58,033 nucleotides of DNA from Candidatus Accumulibacter aalborgensis (GCF_900089955.1 NZ_FLQX01000110.1:1-58033), one strand, 5' to 3'. Shown: positions 45,189 to 54,794, counted from the stretch's first letter. Notes: a model not told the origin generated them from the letters alone. Translations and numbers: made by a program.

Positions 45189-45926
45189 CTGAGCAAGGAG
45201 AACTACTTCGGCGCCGGCGGTCAGCCGCTGCACTACCTGGAGCGCATCCGCGCAGCTTATCCGATCAGTCTGCACGGTGTCGGCCTGTCGCTGGGCACGA
45301 CAGACAGCCTCGACGGCGACCATTTGCGCGCCCTGCGCGCCCTGATCGCGCGCATCGAGCCCGGCCTGGTATCGGAGCACCTGTGCTGGAGCAGCGTTGC
45401 CGGCAGGCACGTGAACGACCTCCTGCCGCTGCCGTACACCGAGGAGGCCCTGTCTGTCGTGTGTGCGCACGTGGGCGAAGCGCAGGACGCCATCGGCCGC
45501 CAGATCCTGGTCGAGAACGTCTCCAGCTACCTGCAGTTTTCGCATTCGACGATCGACGAATGGGACTTCATCGCCGAGGTCGCCGCCCGTAGCGGCTGCG
45601 CCATCCTGCTCGACATCAACAACATCTACGTCAGTGCCTACAACTACGGCTTTGACGCGCGGCGCTACCTGAACGCAGTGCCGCCGTCGGCGGTTGGCGA
45701 GCTACACCTCGCCGGCTTCGACCTGGCCGACGGCCTGCTCATTGACACCCACGGCACGCGCGTGGCCGATGCGGTGTGGCAACTGTACGGCGAGGCCGTC
45801 CACCTCTTCGGCGCACTGCCGATGCTGATCGAGTGGGATAGCGACCTGCCGACGCTGGCCGTGCTGCTGCAAGAGGCTGCTACCGCCGACCGCCTGCAGG
45901 AGGAACGACATGCCCTCGCTGCATGA
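45189..45926 (+). pseudogene. bufB: DUF692 multinuclear-iron enzyme, BufB-like, 5' end lost
   Basis: C-terminal three-quarters of a DUF692-family enzyme. Characterised relatives (MbnB, bufferin BufB) use an iron cluster to convert precursor-peptide cysteines into heterocycles. Homology begins abruptly at SKENYFGAGGQPL, where relatives have about 35-50 preceding residues. Conserved metal-site blocks remain: SEHLCWSS, LVENVSSYLQF, LDINNIYVSAYNYGFD, GELHLAGFD and DTHGTRV. The only upstream in-frame ATG (45063) would add 42 residues of antisense sensor sequence. The next gene (bufC-like) overlaps its end by 17 bp, as expected of a bufBC pair. Probably inactive, unless the chimaeric start works. 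Confidence 0.8.
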
Positions 45927-46737
45927 ACTGGAGCTTGCTTTCGTCCGCGCGATGTTCGACGCGACCGACCGTGCGGCCGAGGCTTTCGTCTGCGCCCATG
46001 GCATGGCGTCGGCAGCGCGGCTGGCGATCTACCGCAACGATATCATGCACAACTATCGCGCGGCGCTGAGCGACGTCTATCCGGTCGTCAAGCGGCTGGT
46101 AGGCGATGACTTCTTCCGTTTTGCCGCTGAGCGCTATATCCCGCGCCATCCGTCGCGCCATGGCAACCTGCATGACTTCGGTGGCGAGTTCGCTGCCTAT
46201 CTCGAGCACTTCCCGCCGGCGGCCGGCTTGCCCTATCTCGGCGACGTGGCGCGACTCGAGTGGTGCTGGCATGAATCGTTTCACGCCGCCGACCGCTGTC
46301 CGCTGGCGCTCGACGGGCTGAGAACGGTCGCGGAAGCGTCGCTGCCGTCGCTGCGTTTCGAGTTGCATCCGAGCTGCCGCCTCCTGGCATCGCCCTTTCC
46401 GATCGACCGCATCTGGCAGGCCAACCAGCCGGCCGGCGGCGAGATCGCGACGGTCGACCTCGCCGCGGGTGCGGTGCGGCTGTTGATCCGCCGTCGGGGT
46501 GATGCGGTGGAGATCGAATCCGTCGGCACCGCGGAGTTCGCATTGCTTGCCGCATTTGCGCGCGGCGTCCCGCTTCAGGATGCGTTGATGCCGGCCTATG
46601 CAGCCGACGCCCGCTTCGACTTCGAGGCGTTTCTGATCAAGCGGGCCAGCGACGCCACTTTGGTCGGTTTCGTCGTCGCAACAAACGTTTCCCGCACCAT
46701 CGGGCCGGCGACCTCGCCTGGTTTGCGGGTCGTGTAG
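45910..46737 (+). CDS. bufC: DUF2063 partner protein of the DUF692 enzyme, BufC-like
   Basis: 275-residue protein. The N-terminal DUF2063 domain (about 5-95: LELAFVRAMFDA, RLAIYRNDIMHNYRAALSDVYPVVKRLVG, read here as separate blocks) is named a putative DNA-binding domain but acts as the recognition partner of DUF692 enzymes in bufferin and methanobactin-type maturation. The C-terminal half is less conserved. It overlaps bufB by 17 bp. Intact; ATG preceded by AGGAGGAA. Confidence 0.88.
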   Translation: MPSLHELELAFVRAMFDATDRAAEAFVCAHGMASAARLAIYRNDIMHNYRAALSDVYPVVKRLVGDDFFRFAAERYIPRHPSRHGNLHDFGGEFAAYLEHFPPAAGLPYLGDVARLEWCWHESFHAADRCPLALDGLRTVAEASLPSLRFELHPSCRLLASPFPIDRIWQANQPAGGEIATVDLAAGAVRLLIRRRGDAVEIESVGTAEFALLAAFARGVPLQDALMPAYAADARFDFEAFLIKRASDATLVGFVVATNVSRTIGPATSPGLRVV

Positions 46738-46864
46738 CCAGTCATCGCGTTGACAGAAACGTGATCTTCCGGTGAACAGGGCGTGAAGTCCGCTCTGCAT
46801 ACTGACCACAGATAGGAAGCCATCCTGTCTGATCTCTTCAACCAACCCGTAGGGAGAACCAACC

Positions 46865-47161
46865 ATGAACCATTCCGAGCAAATCATCCGCAGTGCAATC
46901 GCCGGTCTGCTGGCTCTCGGCGTCAGTGCCGCAAGCAGCCAGGCCATCGCCGCAGCCGGCGACAACGAAAAGTGCGCCGGCATCGTCAAGGCGGGCAAGA
47001 ACGACTGTGGCACGAGCAAGAGTTCGTGCGCGGGAACCGCCAAGGCCGATCGCGACCCGGAGGCCTGGGTGTACGTGCCGACAGGAACTTGCGACAAGAT
47101 CGCCGGCGGCACGGTGACCACCAGCGCGATGGCCAAACCGGGCGGCGCCGCGGGCAAGTAA
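46865..47161 (+). CDS. bufA: Bufferin precursor peptide (DUF2282), BufA1-like
   Basis: 98-residue exported peptide. Signal peptide about 1-30 (ending SQAIAAAG). The core has exactly four cysteines, at 37, 48, 55 and 76, in the spacing typical of DUF2282 bufferins (EKCAGIVKAGKNDCGTS, SSCAGTAK, AWVYVPTGTCDKI). In characterised bufferins, core cysteines are modified by the DUF692 enzyme so that the peptide sequesters copper in the periplasm. AGGGAGAA precedes the ATG. Here it lies downstream of bufBC rather than before them. Confidence 0.9.
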   Translation: MNHSEQIIRSAIAGLLALGVSAASSQAIAAAGDNEKCAGIVKAGKNDCGTSKSSCAGTAKADRDPEAWVYVPTGTCDKIAGGTVTTSAMAKPGGAAGK

Positions 47162-47171
47162 GCCTGGCATG

Positions 47172-47205
47172 CGCCCTGTCCAAGGCAGCCGCAACGGACA
47201 GGGCG
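47172..47205. repeat. Hairpin between bufA and the DoxX gene
   Basis: Perfect 10-bp stem CGCCCTGTCC / GGACAGGGCG with a 14-nt loop, just after the bufA stop and 28 nt before the next ATG. No T-run; likely a partial terminator or a stabiliser giving more precursor transcript than downstream message. Confidence 0.65.
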
Positions 47206-47233
47206 GCGCCGATCAATCCTGAAGGAGAGTGAA

Positions 47234-47725
47234 ATGGATCTGGTAGCGAATCGAAACGGCAGCATCAGCGTACCCGCCGACAACCCTGGCCGTATCGTGC
47301 GCTGCGCACAACTCGCGCTGCGCGCCGCCGAATGGCTGGCCCCTGGCCTTGACTTCGGCATCCGCCTGCTGGTCGGCAGCGTCTTCTTTCAGTCGGGCTT
47401 GACCAAGATCGCTTCCTGGTCGTCCACCGTCGCGCTGTTCGAAAACGAATACGCGGTTCCCGGCCTACCGCCGGAAGTGGCTGCCTACCTCGGTACCGGC
47501 GTCGAGTTGTTCCTGCCCGTGCTGCTGGTGCTGGGCCTGGGAACGCGGCTCTCTGCCGCCGTATTGTTCGTGTTCAACATCATCGCGGTGATCTCGTATC
47601 CCGACCTCTCCGAGGTGGGCCTGAAAGATCACCAGTATTGGGGTCTGCTCCTCTTGGTGACCTTATTTCACGGTCCCGGCAAGCTTTCCCTCGACCATCT
47701 GATTCGCCGTAAATTTCCTGTCTGA
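47234..47725 (+). CDS. DoxX family membrane protein, BufD-like
   Basis: 163-residue inner-membrane protein with four helices and the DoxX pattern (RLLVGSVFFQSGLTKIASW, then LPVLLVLGLGTRLSA). DoxX proteins are standard members of bufferin operons, where their role is unproven (possibly export or redox support). GAAGGAGAG lies before the ATG. The SDR gene follows after a 9-bp gap, so the whole run to 55583 may be one transcription unit. Confidence 0.88.
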   Translation: MDLVANRNGSISVPADNPGRIVRCAQLALRAAEWLAPGLDFGIRLLVGSVFFQSGLTKIASWSSTVALFENEYAVPGLPPEVAAYLGTGVELFLPVLLVLGLGTRLSAAVLFVFNIIAVISYPDLSEVGLKDHQYWGLLLLVTLFHGPGKLSLDHLIRRKFPV

Positions 47726-47734
47726 GGTGACGTG

Positions 47735-48589
47735 ATGACTGAGTCATGTGGAATGTGCGAAATGCGGATGCACCAGACCAACATTCGGGAAACCACTCTC
47801 GACGGTCAGCGGGCGATCGTGACGGGTGCCAACTCGGGCATCGGCGAAGCGATCGCCAAGGGACTGGCAGAAGCCGGCGCGGCCGTGGTGGTGAACTACG
47901 TCGCCGACGACGAAAATGCCCACCGGGTGGTCGATGAAATCTGCGCTACCGGTAGCCGCGCCTTGGCCATCAAGGCCGATGTCAGCAGCGAGGAGCAGGT
48001 GGAGGAGATGTTCCGGCGTGCAGTTGCCGAGTTGGGCTCGATCGACATCGTGGTCAACAACGCCGGCTTGCAGCAGGACGCTCCCTTTCACGAGATGTCC
48101 CTGGCCCAGTGGCGCAAGGTGATCGACGTCAATCTCACCGGCCAGTTCCTGTGTGCGCGTGCAGCGGTGCGCGAGTTCCTGCGCCGCGGCCTGGTGCCGC
48201 AACTATCGTGCTCGCTGGGCAAGATCCTCTGCCTGTCGTCGGTGCATGACGTCACCCCCTGGGCCGGGCACGCCAACTACGCGGCGAGCAAGGGCGGTGT
48301 CGCGATGCTGATGAAGACCATGGCGCAGGAACTGGCGATGAACAAGATCCGCGTCAACGCCATCTCGCCGGGCGCGATCAAGACGCCCATCAATACCTCG
48401 GCGTGGGCGACTGCGGAGGCGGAAGCGGCCTTGCTGAAGCTCATCCCTTACTACCGGGTCGGCGAGACGCGGGATATTGCCAGGGCCGCCGTGTGGCTCG
48501 CTTCGGATCACTCCGACTACGTCACGGGCGCAACGCTCTATGTAGACGGCGGAATGACCCTGTATCCCGAATTCCGCGAAGGAGGATGA
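47735..48589 (+). CDS. Short-chain dehydrogenase, glucose 1-dehydrogenase-like
   Basis: 284-residue NAD(P)-dependent classical SDR. Cofactor motif TGANSGIG (30-37), NNAG (108-111), catalytic Ser169 and YAASK (Tyr182, Lys186), and C-terminal GATLYVDGGMTLYPEF, typical of bacterial glucose 1-dehydrogenases. The N-terminal CGMC (5-8) is unusual. ATG 47735 has GAGGTG upstream. Its neighbours (GMC oxidoreductase, glucosidase) fit sugar or glycoside oxidation. The GMC gene starts 4 bp later. Confidence 0.88.
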   Translation: MTESCGMCEMRMHQTNIRETTLDGQRAIVTGANSGIGEAIAKGLAEAGAAVVVNYVADDENAHRVVDEICATGSRALAIKADVSSEEQVEEMFRRAVAELGSIDIVVNNAGLQQDAPFHEMSLAQWRKVIDVNLTGQFLCARAAVREFLRRGLVPQLSCSLGKILCLSSVHDVTPWAGHANYAASKGGVAMLMKTMAQELAMNKIRVNAISPGAIKTPINTSAWATAEAEAALLKLIPYYRVGETRDIARAAVWLASDHSDYVTGATLYVDGGMTLYPEFREGG

Positions 48590-48592
48590 GCA

Positions 48593-50056
48593 TTGGACTA
48601 CGACGTGATCATCGTCGGCTCCGGCGCTGGCGGCTGTGCCGCTGCCTATCACCTGACCCAGTCGGGCAAGCGTGTGCTGCTGCTGGAAAAGGGAATGGCC
48701 TTGCCCAGGGACGGCAGCACCCTGGATGCCGACAAGGTCCTGCGGCGCGGAATGTTTCTCAGCGACGAGCCTTGGGTCGATCGCCACGGGGCGACGATCG
48801 TTCCCGAGGAACACTTCAATCTCGGCGGCAAGACCAAGTGGTACGGCGCTGCCCTGTTGCGCTTCGCAGCGCACGAATTTGCCGCCGATGCCGATCACGC
48901 CTGCCTGGCCTGGCCTTTCCCCTACGAGGAACTGGCACCGTTCTATGACGAAGCCGAGAGGCTTCTCGGCGTTCGCCAGTTCGCGGTCGAGGCCAACTTC
49001 CAGCAGATCGTGTCCGGTCTGCGTCGCCGGGATGCGCAATGGCGCCGACAGCCGATGGCGCTTGGCCTGGCGGCGGATATCCTCTCCCATCCCGAAGAAG
49101 CGCGCCACTTCGACGCCTTCGCGTCGGTGCGCGGGCTGAAGTGCGATGCCGAATCGTCGCTTCTGCAGCGAGTGAGCGACAAATCGAACCTGACCGTACT
49201 CACCGGCAAAGCGGTGTCCGGATTCATCGCCGCCAGTGGCGAAGCGACGCGGGTGACCGGAGTCGAGTGCGAGGACGGTAGCCGCCATAACGCGGCCGCG
49301 GTGGTGATCGCCGCCGGCACCCTGCACAGCCCTCGCCTGCTGCAGTCCTATCTGGAGCGTACGGGTCTGGCGCAGGCGCTGCCGAGTTATCGCCAGGTGG
49401 GCCGCAATTACAAGGCGCACGTGCTGACGGCCATGCTCGCCCTGTCACACCGTCCGGTTACCGACGTGTTGTGCAAGACGCTGCTCCTGCTGCATGACGG
49501 CATGCCCCACAGTACTGTGCAGACGCTCGGCGGCAACCTGGCCGAGGAAATCGTGCGCAGCCAATCCCCACGCTTCGTGCCGAACTGGCTCTCGGCACCG
49601 ATTACCAGACGGGTGTACGGATTGTTCCTGCAGACCGAAGACGGGTCGCATCCGGACAATCGAGTCGTCGCGAGGGCGCAGGGCAGCGATCGTCCGCTGC
49701 TGAACTATGATCTTGCCCGGTTGCCAGCGGCACAGGCGGAGCACCGGCGCCTGGTGCGTACGCTGCAGCGCCAGTTGCTCGGGCTGGGTTACGTGACCCT
49801 GGTCAAGGCGATTCCGCTCCAGGGCACCGCCCACGCCTGCGGCACGCTGGTCGCCGGCAACGATCCGGCGACTTCCGTCGTCGATGCCCACGGCAAGGTG
49901 CACGGCATGGGCAACCTGTACGTCGCCGATGGCAGCGTGCTGCCGCGCTCCAGTCGCGCCAACCCGGCGCTCACCATCTATGCCTGGGGCTTGCGCCTGG
50001 CAAGCCACCTCGGCAACACGATTCTGGCCGGCAAACTTCAAAGGAGCGGACGATGA
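48593..50056 (+). CDS. GMC family FAD-dependent oxidoreductase
   Basis: 487-residue flavoprotein of the glucose-methanol-choline oxidoreductase family. FAD-binding VIIVGSGAGGCAAAYHL at the N-terminus; the C-terminal GMC block includes HACGTLVAGND, NLYVADGSVLPRSS and NPALTIYAWGLRLA. It probably oxidises a sugar or alcohol hydroxyl. The start is TTG 48593, preceded by GGAGGA at about 7 nt; a nearby ATG is out of frame. No signal peptide. Its stop overlaps the start of the glucosidase gene by 4 bp. Confidence 0.88.
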   Translation: MDYDVIIVGSGAGGCAAAYHLTQSGKRVLLLEKGMALPRDGSTLDADKVLRRGMFLSDEPWVDRHGATIVPEEHFNLGGKTKWYGAALLRFAAHEFAADADHACLAWPFPYEELAPFYDEAERLLGVRQFAVEANFQQIVSGLRRRDAQWRRQPMALGLAADILSHPEEARHFDAFASVRGLKCDAESSLLQRVSDKSNLTVLTGKAVSGFIAASGEATRVTGVECEDGSRHNAAAVVIAAGTLHSPRLLQSYLERTGLAQALPSYRQVGRNYKAHVLTAMLALSHRPVTDVLCKTLLLLHDGMPHSTVQTLGGNLAEEIVRSQSPRFVPNWLSAPITRRVYGLFLQTEDGSHPDNRVVARAQGSDRPLLNYDLARLPAAQAEHRRLVRTLQRQLLGLGYVTLVKAIPLQGTAHACGTLVAGNDPATSVVDAHGKVHGMGNLYVADGSVLPRSSRANPALTIYAWGLRLASHLGNTILAGKLQRSGR

Positions 50057-52430
50057 AACCAAACGAGATCCTGAATAGCGAGCGGCAACGCCTGGAGGCT
50101 CAGCACGACGGACGCGAGAACTGGCGCCTGTGGGGCCCGTACCTGGCTGAGCGCGCCTGGGGAACGGTTCGCGAGGACTACAGCGAAGGCGGCAGCGCGT
50201 GGGACTACCTCGACCACGATCAGGCGCGCTCGCGTGCCTACCGTTGGAACGAAGACGGCATGGGCGGCATTTGCGACGACAAGCAGCGCCTGTGCTTCGC
50301 CCTCGCGCTGTGGAACGGCGAAGACCCGATTCTCAAGGAACGCGCCTTCGGGCTTACCGGCAACCAGGGAAACCACGGCGAGGACGTCAAGGAACACTAC
50401 TTCTATCTCGACGCCACTCCGTCGCACAGCTATCTGCGCTATCTCTACAAGTACCCTCAGGCCGCCTATCCCTACGCCCGGTTGGTGGCGGAGAATGGCC
50501 GCCGCAGCCGCCAGGATCCACCTTTCAGTCTGCTCGACACCGGTGTCTTCGACGACCAGCGCTACTGGGATGTGGAGGTGCTTTACGCCAAGGCCTCGCC
50601 CGAGGAGATCCACATTCGCATCATCGCCAGCAACCGCGGGCCGCAAGCGGCAAAGCTGCACGTGCTGCCGACGCTGTGGTTTCGCAACACCTGGTCGTGG
50701 GGCGCCGGGGTGGACGAATGGGGTGCCCCGAAAGCGGTGCGCAAGCCGCTGCTCGCCGCGGCGCCGGCGCCCAGCGGTGCGCAGTGGGCCGTGCGCGCCG
50801 ACGACGAGACGCTGGGTGCCTACTTTCTCTACGGCCGGCAGCAGGCGGAGCCGCTCTACACCGAGAACGAAAGCAACGCCGAGCGCCTGTGGAACCGGGC
50901 CAATGCGACGCCCTACGTCAAGGACGCTTTCCATCGCTATGTGGTCGACGGCGATCTGGCGGCAGTGAATCCCGCCCGGACCGGCACTCGATTCGCCGCG
51001 CGGCACGTGCTGACCGCGACCGCCGGCCAGACGGTGACCATCGAACTGACGCTCGCGCGCTGCGAACGGCAGACGCCATTCGCCCAGCAGGAGGCGGTCT
51101 TCGTCCAACGCGAGGCGGAAGCGACGATCTTCTACGAGAATCTGCAACCGCACTGCAGCAGTGAGGACGGCCGCATTCTGCGCCAGTCGCTCGCCGGCAT
51201 GATCTGGTCGAAGCAGTTCTTTCACTTCGACGTGGCGCGCTGGCAGGATGGCGACCAGTTGCCGCCACCGGCGAAGCGCAAGCTGGGACGCAACCGCACC
51301 TGGCGGCACATGAAGGCGGCCGACATCATCTCCATGCCCGACAAGTGGGAGTATCCCTGGTTTGCCGCCTGGGATCTCGCGTTTCATTGCGCTGCACTGG
51401 CCCTGGTCGACGTCGATTTCGCCAAGGGTCAGATCGAGCTGCTGCTCAAACGCACGACTACGAGGACGTGGCGATCCAGTGCTACGAGCAGTTCATGGCC
51501 ATCGCCAACTCGATCGCCGGTTACAGCCAGACGGGTTTGACCCTGTGGGACGAGAAGGACCAGTTCTTCAAGGACCTCGTCGTGGGCCCCGACGGGCAAA
51601 GCCGGCACATCGACGTCTTTTCGTGGGTCGGGCTGATTCCGCTGTTCGCCGTCGAGGTCATCGACCAGCGCCTGCTGACGAACGTGCCGCGCTTCCACGC
51701 CGCTTTGGTCGGCCATTACCAGGGCAAGTTTGACGGGCACAGGGTCACCCACTGCCCGATTCAGAGCAACGTCCGCGAAGAACATCTCCTGTCGCTGCTC
51801 GGACCGGCGCGACTGAAGGCAGTACTGCAGCGGGTGCTCGACGAGCGCCAGTTCCTCTCGCCCTTCGGCGTGCGCAGCGTGTCGCGCGTTCATGCCGAGC
51901 AGTGTGACCTGGGGACGCTGCCGGGGATCGGGCAGGCGCTCATCGAATACGTTCCGGGCGAGTCCAACTCGGGGCTGTTCGGTGGCAACTCCAACTGGCG
52001 CGGGCCAATCTGGATGCCGACGAATTATGTCCTCATTCAGGCCATTGAAAAGTTCCACCGCTACTATGGCGACACCTTCCTGGTGCCGGCACCGTGCTGT
52101 GAGGGCGGACAAGTGACGCTCAAGGAGGCCGCCAAGCTGATCTCCGAGCGGCTGGTGAACATCTTCCGCCGCATGCCCGACGGACGCCTGCCGGCTTTCC
52201 CCGTCGGGTCGCCGTTTCAAAGCGATCCATATTGGCAGGAGCTGCTGCTCTTCCACGAGTATTTCCATGGCGACACCGGACAGGGCCTGGGCGCGATGCA
52301 TCAGACTGGCTGGACGGGTCTGGTGGCGAATCTGGTCGAGCGCCGGTATCGCGTCGATATTCCAGCCTTCTGGCGGCAGCAACAGGAAGCACAGGCAGCA
52401 CGCCAGCCCGAGCCCGCCGAGCAGGTCTAG
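50053..52430 (+). pseudogene. GH63-like glucosidase, broken by an internal deletion and frameshift
   Basis: Two reading frames of one gene. Residues 1-466 (50053-51450) match the N-terminal part of bacterial MGH/GH63-type glucosidases (GHs acting on mannosylglycerate, trehalose-like or glucose oligosaccharides). From 51453 another frame continues with HDYEDVAIQCYEQF to the natural C-terminus (RRYRVDIPAFWRQQ). The first frame ends at 51540 with unrelated residues. About 100 residues between IELLLK and HDYEDV, expected to carry part of the (alpha/alpha)6 catalytic site, are missing, and the frame is shifted. So no full enzyme can be made, unless the assembly is wrong here. Confidence 0.85.
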
Positions 52431-52442
52431 GAGAGAGCACGC

Positions 52443-53249
52443 ATGCACCAGACCCTGCGCCAGCACTGGCCCGAGTATCTGATCGAGGCGGCGGGTCTCG
52501 GGCTGTTCATGATCTCGGCGTGCCTTTTCGTGGCCCTGATCGAGCACCCGGCGTCGCCGCTGCCGCAGGCCATCGGCAACCCTTCACTGCGTCGCGTCCT
52601 CATCGGCATCGCCATGGGGCTCACCGCCATCACCCTCATCTACTCGCCGTGGGGCAAGCGCTCGGGGGCCCACCTCAACCCGGCGGTGACGCTGACCTTC
52701 TTCCGGCTCGGCAAGATCGAGCCCTGGGACGCGCTGTTCTACGTCATTTTTCAGTTCGTCGGCGGAGTCACCGGAATGGCGGTCGCGGCACTGTTTCTTC
52801 ACTCGCCGGTGCTGTCGCATCCGGCGGTGAACTTCGTCGCGACGCTTCCCGGCAAGCAGGGTGCGGTCGTGGCCTTCGTTGCCGAAGCGGCAATCTCCTT
52901 CGGCCTCATGTTGACCGTGTTGTTGGTCAGCAACTCGCAGCGCGCCAATCGCTACACGGGTTTGGTCGCCGGCGCGCTGGTGGCGCTTTACATCACGCTT
53001 GAGGCGCCGCTATCGGGGATGAGCATGAATCCGGCGCGAAGCTTCGCTTCGGCAATGTCGGCGCAGCAGTGGACGGCGATCTGGGTCTACTTCACGGCAC
53101 CGCTTCTGGGCATGCTCGGCGCCGCCGCGCTCTACGTGCGCCTCAAGGGTGCGGCAGCCGTGCTGTGCTGCAAGCTGCACCACGAAAACGGGCAGCGCTG
53201 CATCTTCCGCTGCCGCTATGGCGTGAAAACCGAAGGAGAGCAAGCATGA
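52443..53249 (+). CDS. Aquaporin/glycerol facilitator family protein (MIP)
   Basis: 268-residue channel of the MIP family with six helices. The two NPA boxes are GAHLNPAVT (75-83) and SMNPARSF (194-201), with Arg199 of the selectivity filter. After the last helix there is a Cys/His-rich tail (Cys242, Cys243, His246, His247, Cys253, Cys257), suggesting metal binding. AGGAGAG precedes the ATG. The next gene starts in an ATGA overlap. Transport of water or small polyols is expected. Confidence 0.9.
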   Translation: MHQTLRQHWPEYLIEAAGLGLFMISACLFVALIEHPASPLPQAIGNPSLRRVLIGIAMGLTAITLIYSPWGKRSGAHLNPAVTLTFFRLGKIEPWDALFYVIFQFVGGVTGMAVAALFLHSPVLSHPAVNFVATLPGKQGAVVAFVAEAAISFGLMLTVLLVSNSQRANRYTGLVAGALVALYITLEAPLSGMSMNPARSFASAMSAQQWTAIWVYFTAPLLGMLGAAALYVRLKGAAAVLCCKLHHENGQRCIFRCRYGVKTEGEQA

Positions 53250-54682
53250 AGCACGCGCACGCATCGACCCTGTCGCATCGCCTGGACTGGCTGGCGGATC
53301 TGGTGAATCTGTCGCTCGATCGGTTGCTCGCCCGCGGGCTGGCGCGAACGGCCGTTCCGTTTGCCGCTGCGACGCTCAGCTTGTGTGCCGACGCCACGCG
53401 CTGGCTGGCGCCGCTGTATACCCTGGTCCTACGCCTGTGGCTGGCCTTCGCGATTCCTGGTGCCCTGGCCATCGCCTCGTCGAACGGCAGTGCAGGCGAC
53501 GTCGTGTCGCTGTTGCCGGTCACTTCGGCGGCCACCTTCGCGGCGCCCTTGACGCTCGTTTGCGCCACGCTGGTGGCTCTCGGCTACGCTACCCGCCCGA
53601 CTGCCCTGCTGCTGATAGTGGCCATATCCGCCGTGCGCATGATGGGGCTGGGCGTCGAAGCCTATCCCTATTGGTTCATGGCGCTGGCGCTGGTGGCACT
53701 ATGGGGGCCGGGGCCGGGGCCGGTGTCGCTCGATGCGCTGGTCGAACGCGCGCTGCGCCGACGTTTTCCGCAACTCTCGGGCCAGCCGGCCTTCTCGCTC
53801 GACGGTGTGCCGCGCGTGGTGATCGTCGGCGCCGGCTTCGGCGGGCTGACGTGTGCCGCGGCGCTGACGCGCGCGCGAGTGGCGGTGACCGTGATCGACC
53901 GTCACAACTACCATCTGTTCCAGCCCCTGCTCTACCAGGTGGCCACCTCAGGGCTGTCGCCCGGCGACATCGCGACGCCGGTGCGTGGTCTGTTCCGCGA
54001 GCACTTCAACGTCCGTGTGCTGTTCGGCGAGGTGAGCAGCGTCGACAGAGTCAGGCGGGAGGTGCTGATGGACGGTCAGCGAATCGCCTACGATTACCTG
54101 GTCCTGGCCACCGGAGCGGCGCACTCGTATTTCGGCCGCGACGACTGGGCACCGCATGCCCCCGGACTGAAGCGCGTCGAAGACGCCACCGAGGTCCGGC
54201 GGCGGCTGCTCACTGCCTTCGAACAGGCCGAGGTAACCGACGACCCCGCCGAGCAAGCCAGCCTGCTGACCTTCCTCATCGCCAACGCCTGGAACGGCAC
54301 GCCGGTGCCGGGGCTGGCACCGGCGGCCAAGCAGGGCGGCGACTACGTCGCGCAGGTGATCCGCGCCCGCGTCGAGGGCCGCCCGGCGCCAGCCTCTTTT
54401 CGGTATCAACACCTGGGCAGTTTGGCGACCATCGGGCGCAAAGCGGCAGTGGCGGACTTCGGCTTCGTCAAGCTGCATGGCGGACTGGCCTGGTGGCTCT
54501 GGGGCGCAGTGCACCTCGGCTTCCTGGTCGGCCTGCGCAACCGCACTTCGGTCGTGCTCGACTGGTTCTGGGCGTACCTCACTTATCGCAGCGGCACGCG
54601 ACTGATTACCGGCGGCGCCGGTAGTCAGAAGACCGAGCAGATGCACGCGACAGACGCTTTGCAACGCCAAGGTGCGGCCTGA
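53246..54682 (+). pseudogene. DoxX-like/NDH-2-like flavoprotein fusion with internal deletion
   Basis: 478 residues. Residues 1-165 are a DoxX-like four-helix membrane part. From about 187 a type II NADH dehydrogenase-like domain begins (VVIVGAGFGGLTCAAAL, YHLFQPLLYQVATSGLSPGD, YDYLVLATGA). At residue 345/346 (about 54280) the text jumps in frame from LLTFLI to ANAWNGTPVPG. The normal intervening segment of roughly 130 residues, containing the second (NADH-binding) Rossmann motif GGGPTGVE and the FAD-closing AIGD block, is missing. The C-terminal part with membrane-associating helix is intact. In frame, so a protein could be made, but it should not oxidise NADH. Confidence 0.8.
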
Positions 54683-54794
54683 GCAAGGCGGCGCGCTGTG
54701 TTTCCCGGCCTGATCGGCGAGAACGCTGTAAGGTCTGTTGCGGCTGGTACGACCAAACAGTGTCTCGAATCCACAGCGAATCAGGGAGGCACCC

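Noticed and set aside
46750-46778. TTGACA upstream of bufA as a promoter
   Set aside because: At 17-nt spacing the -10 would be TGAACA, a poor match; a bufferin-type ECF promoter is also possible. Not enough to call.
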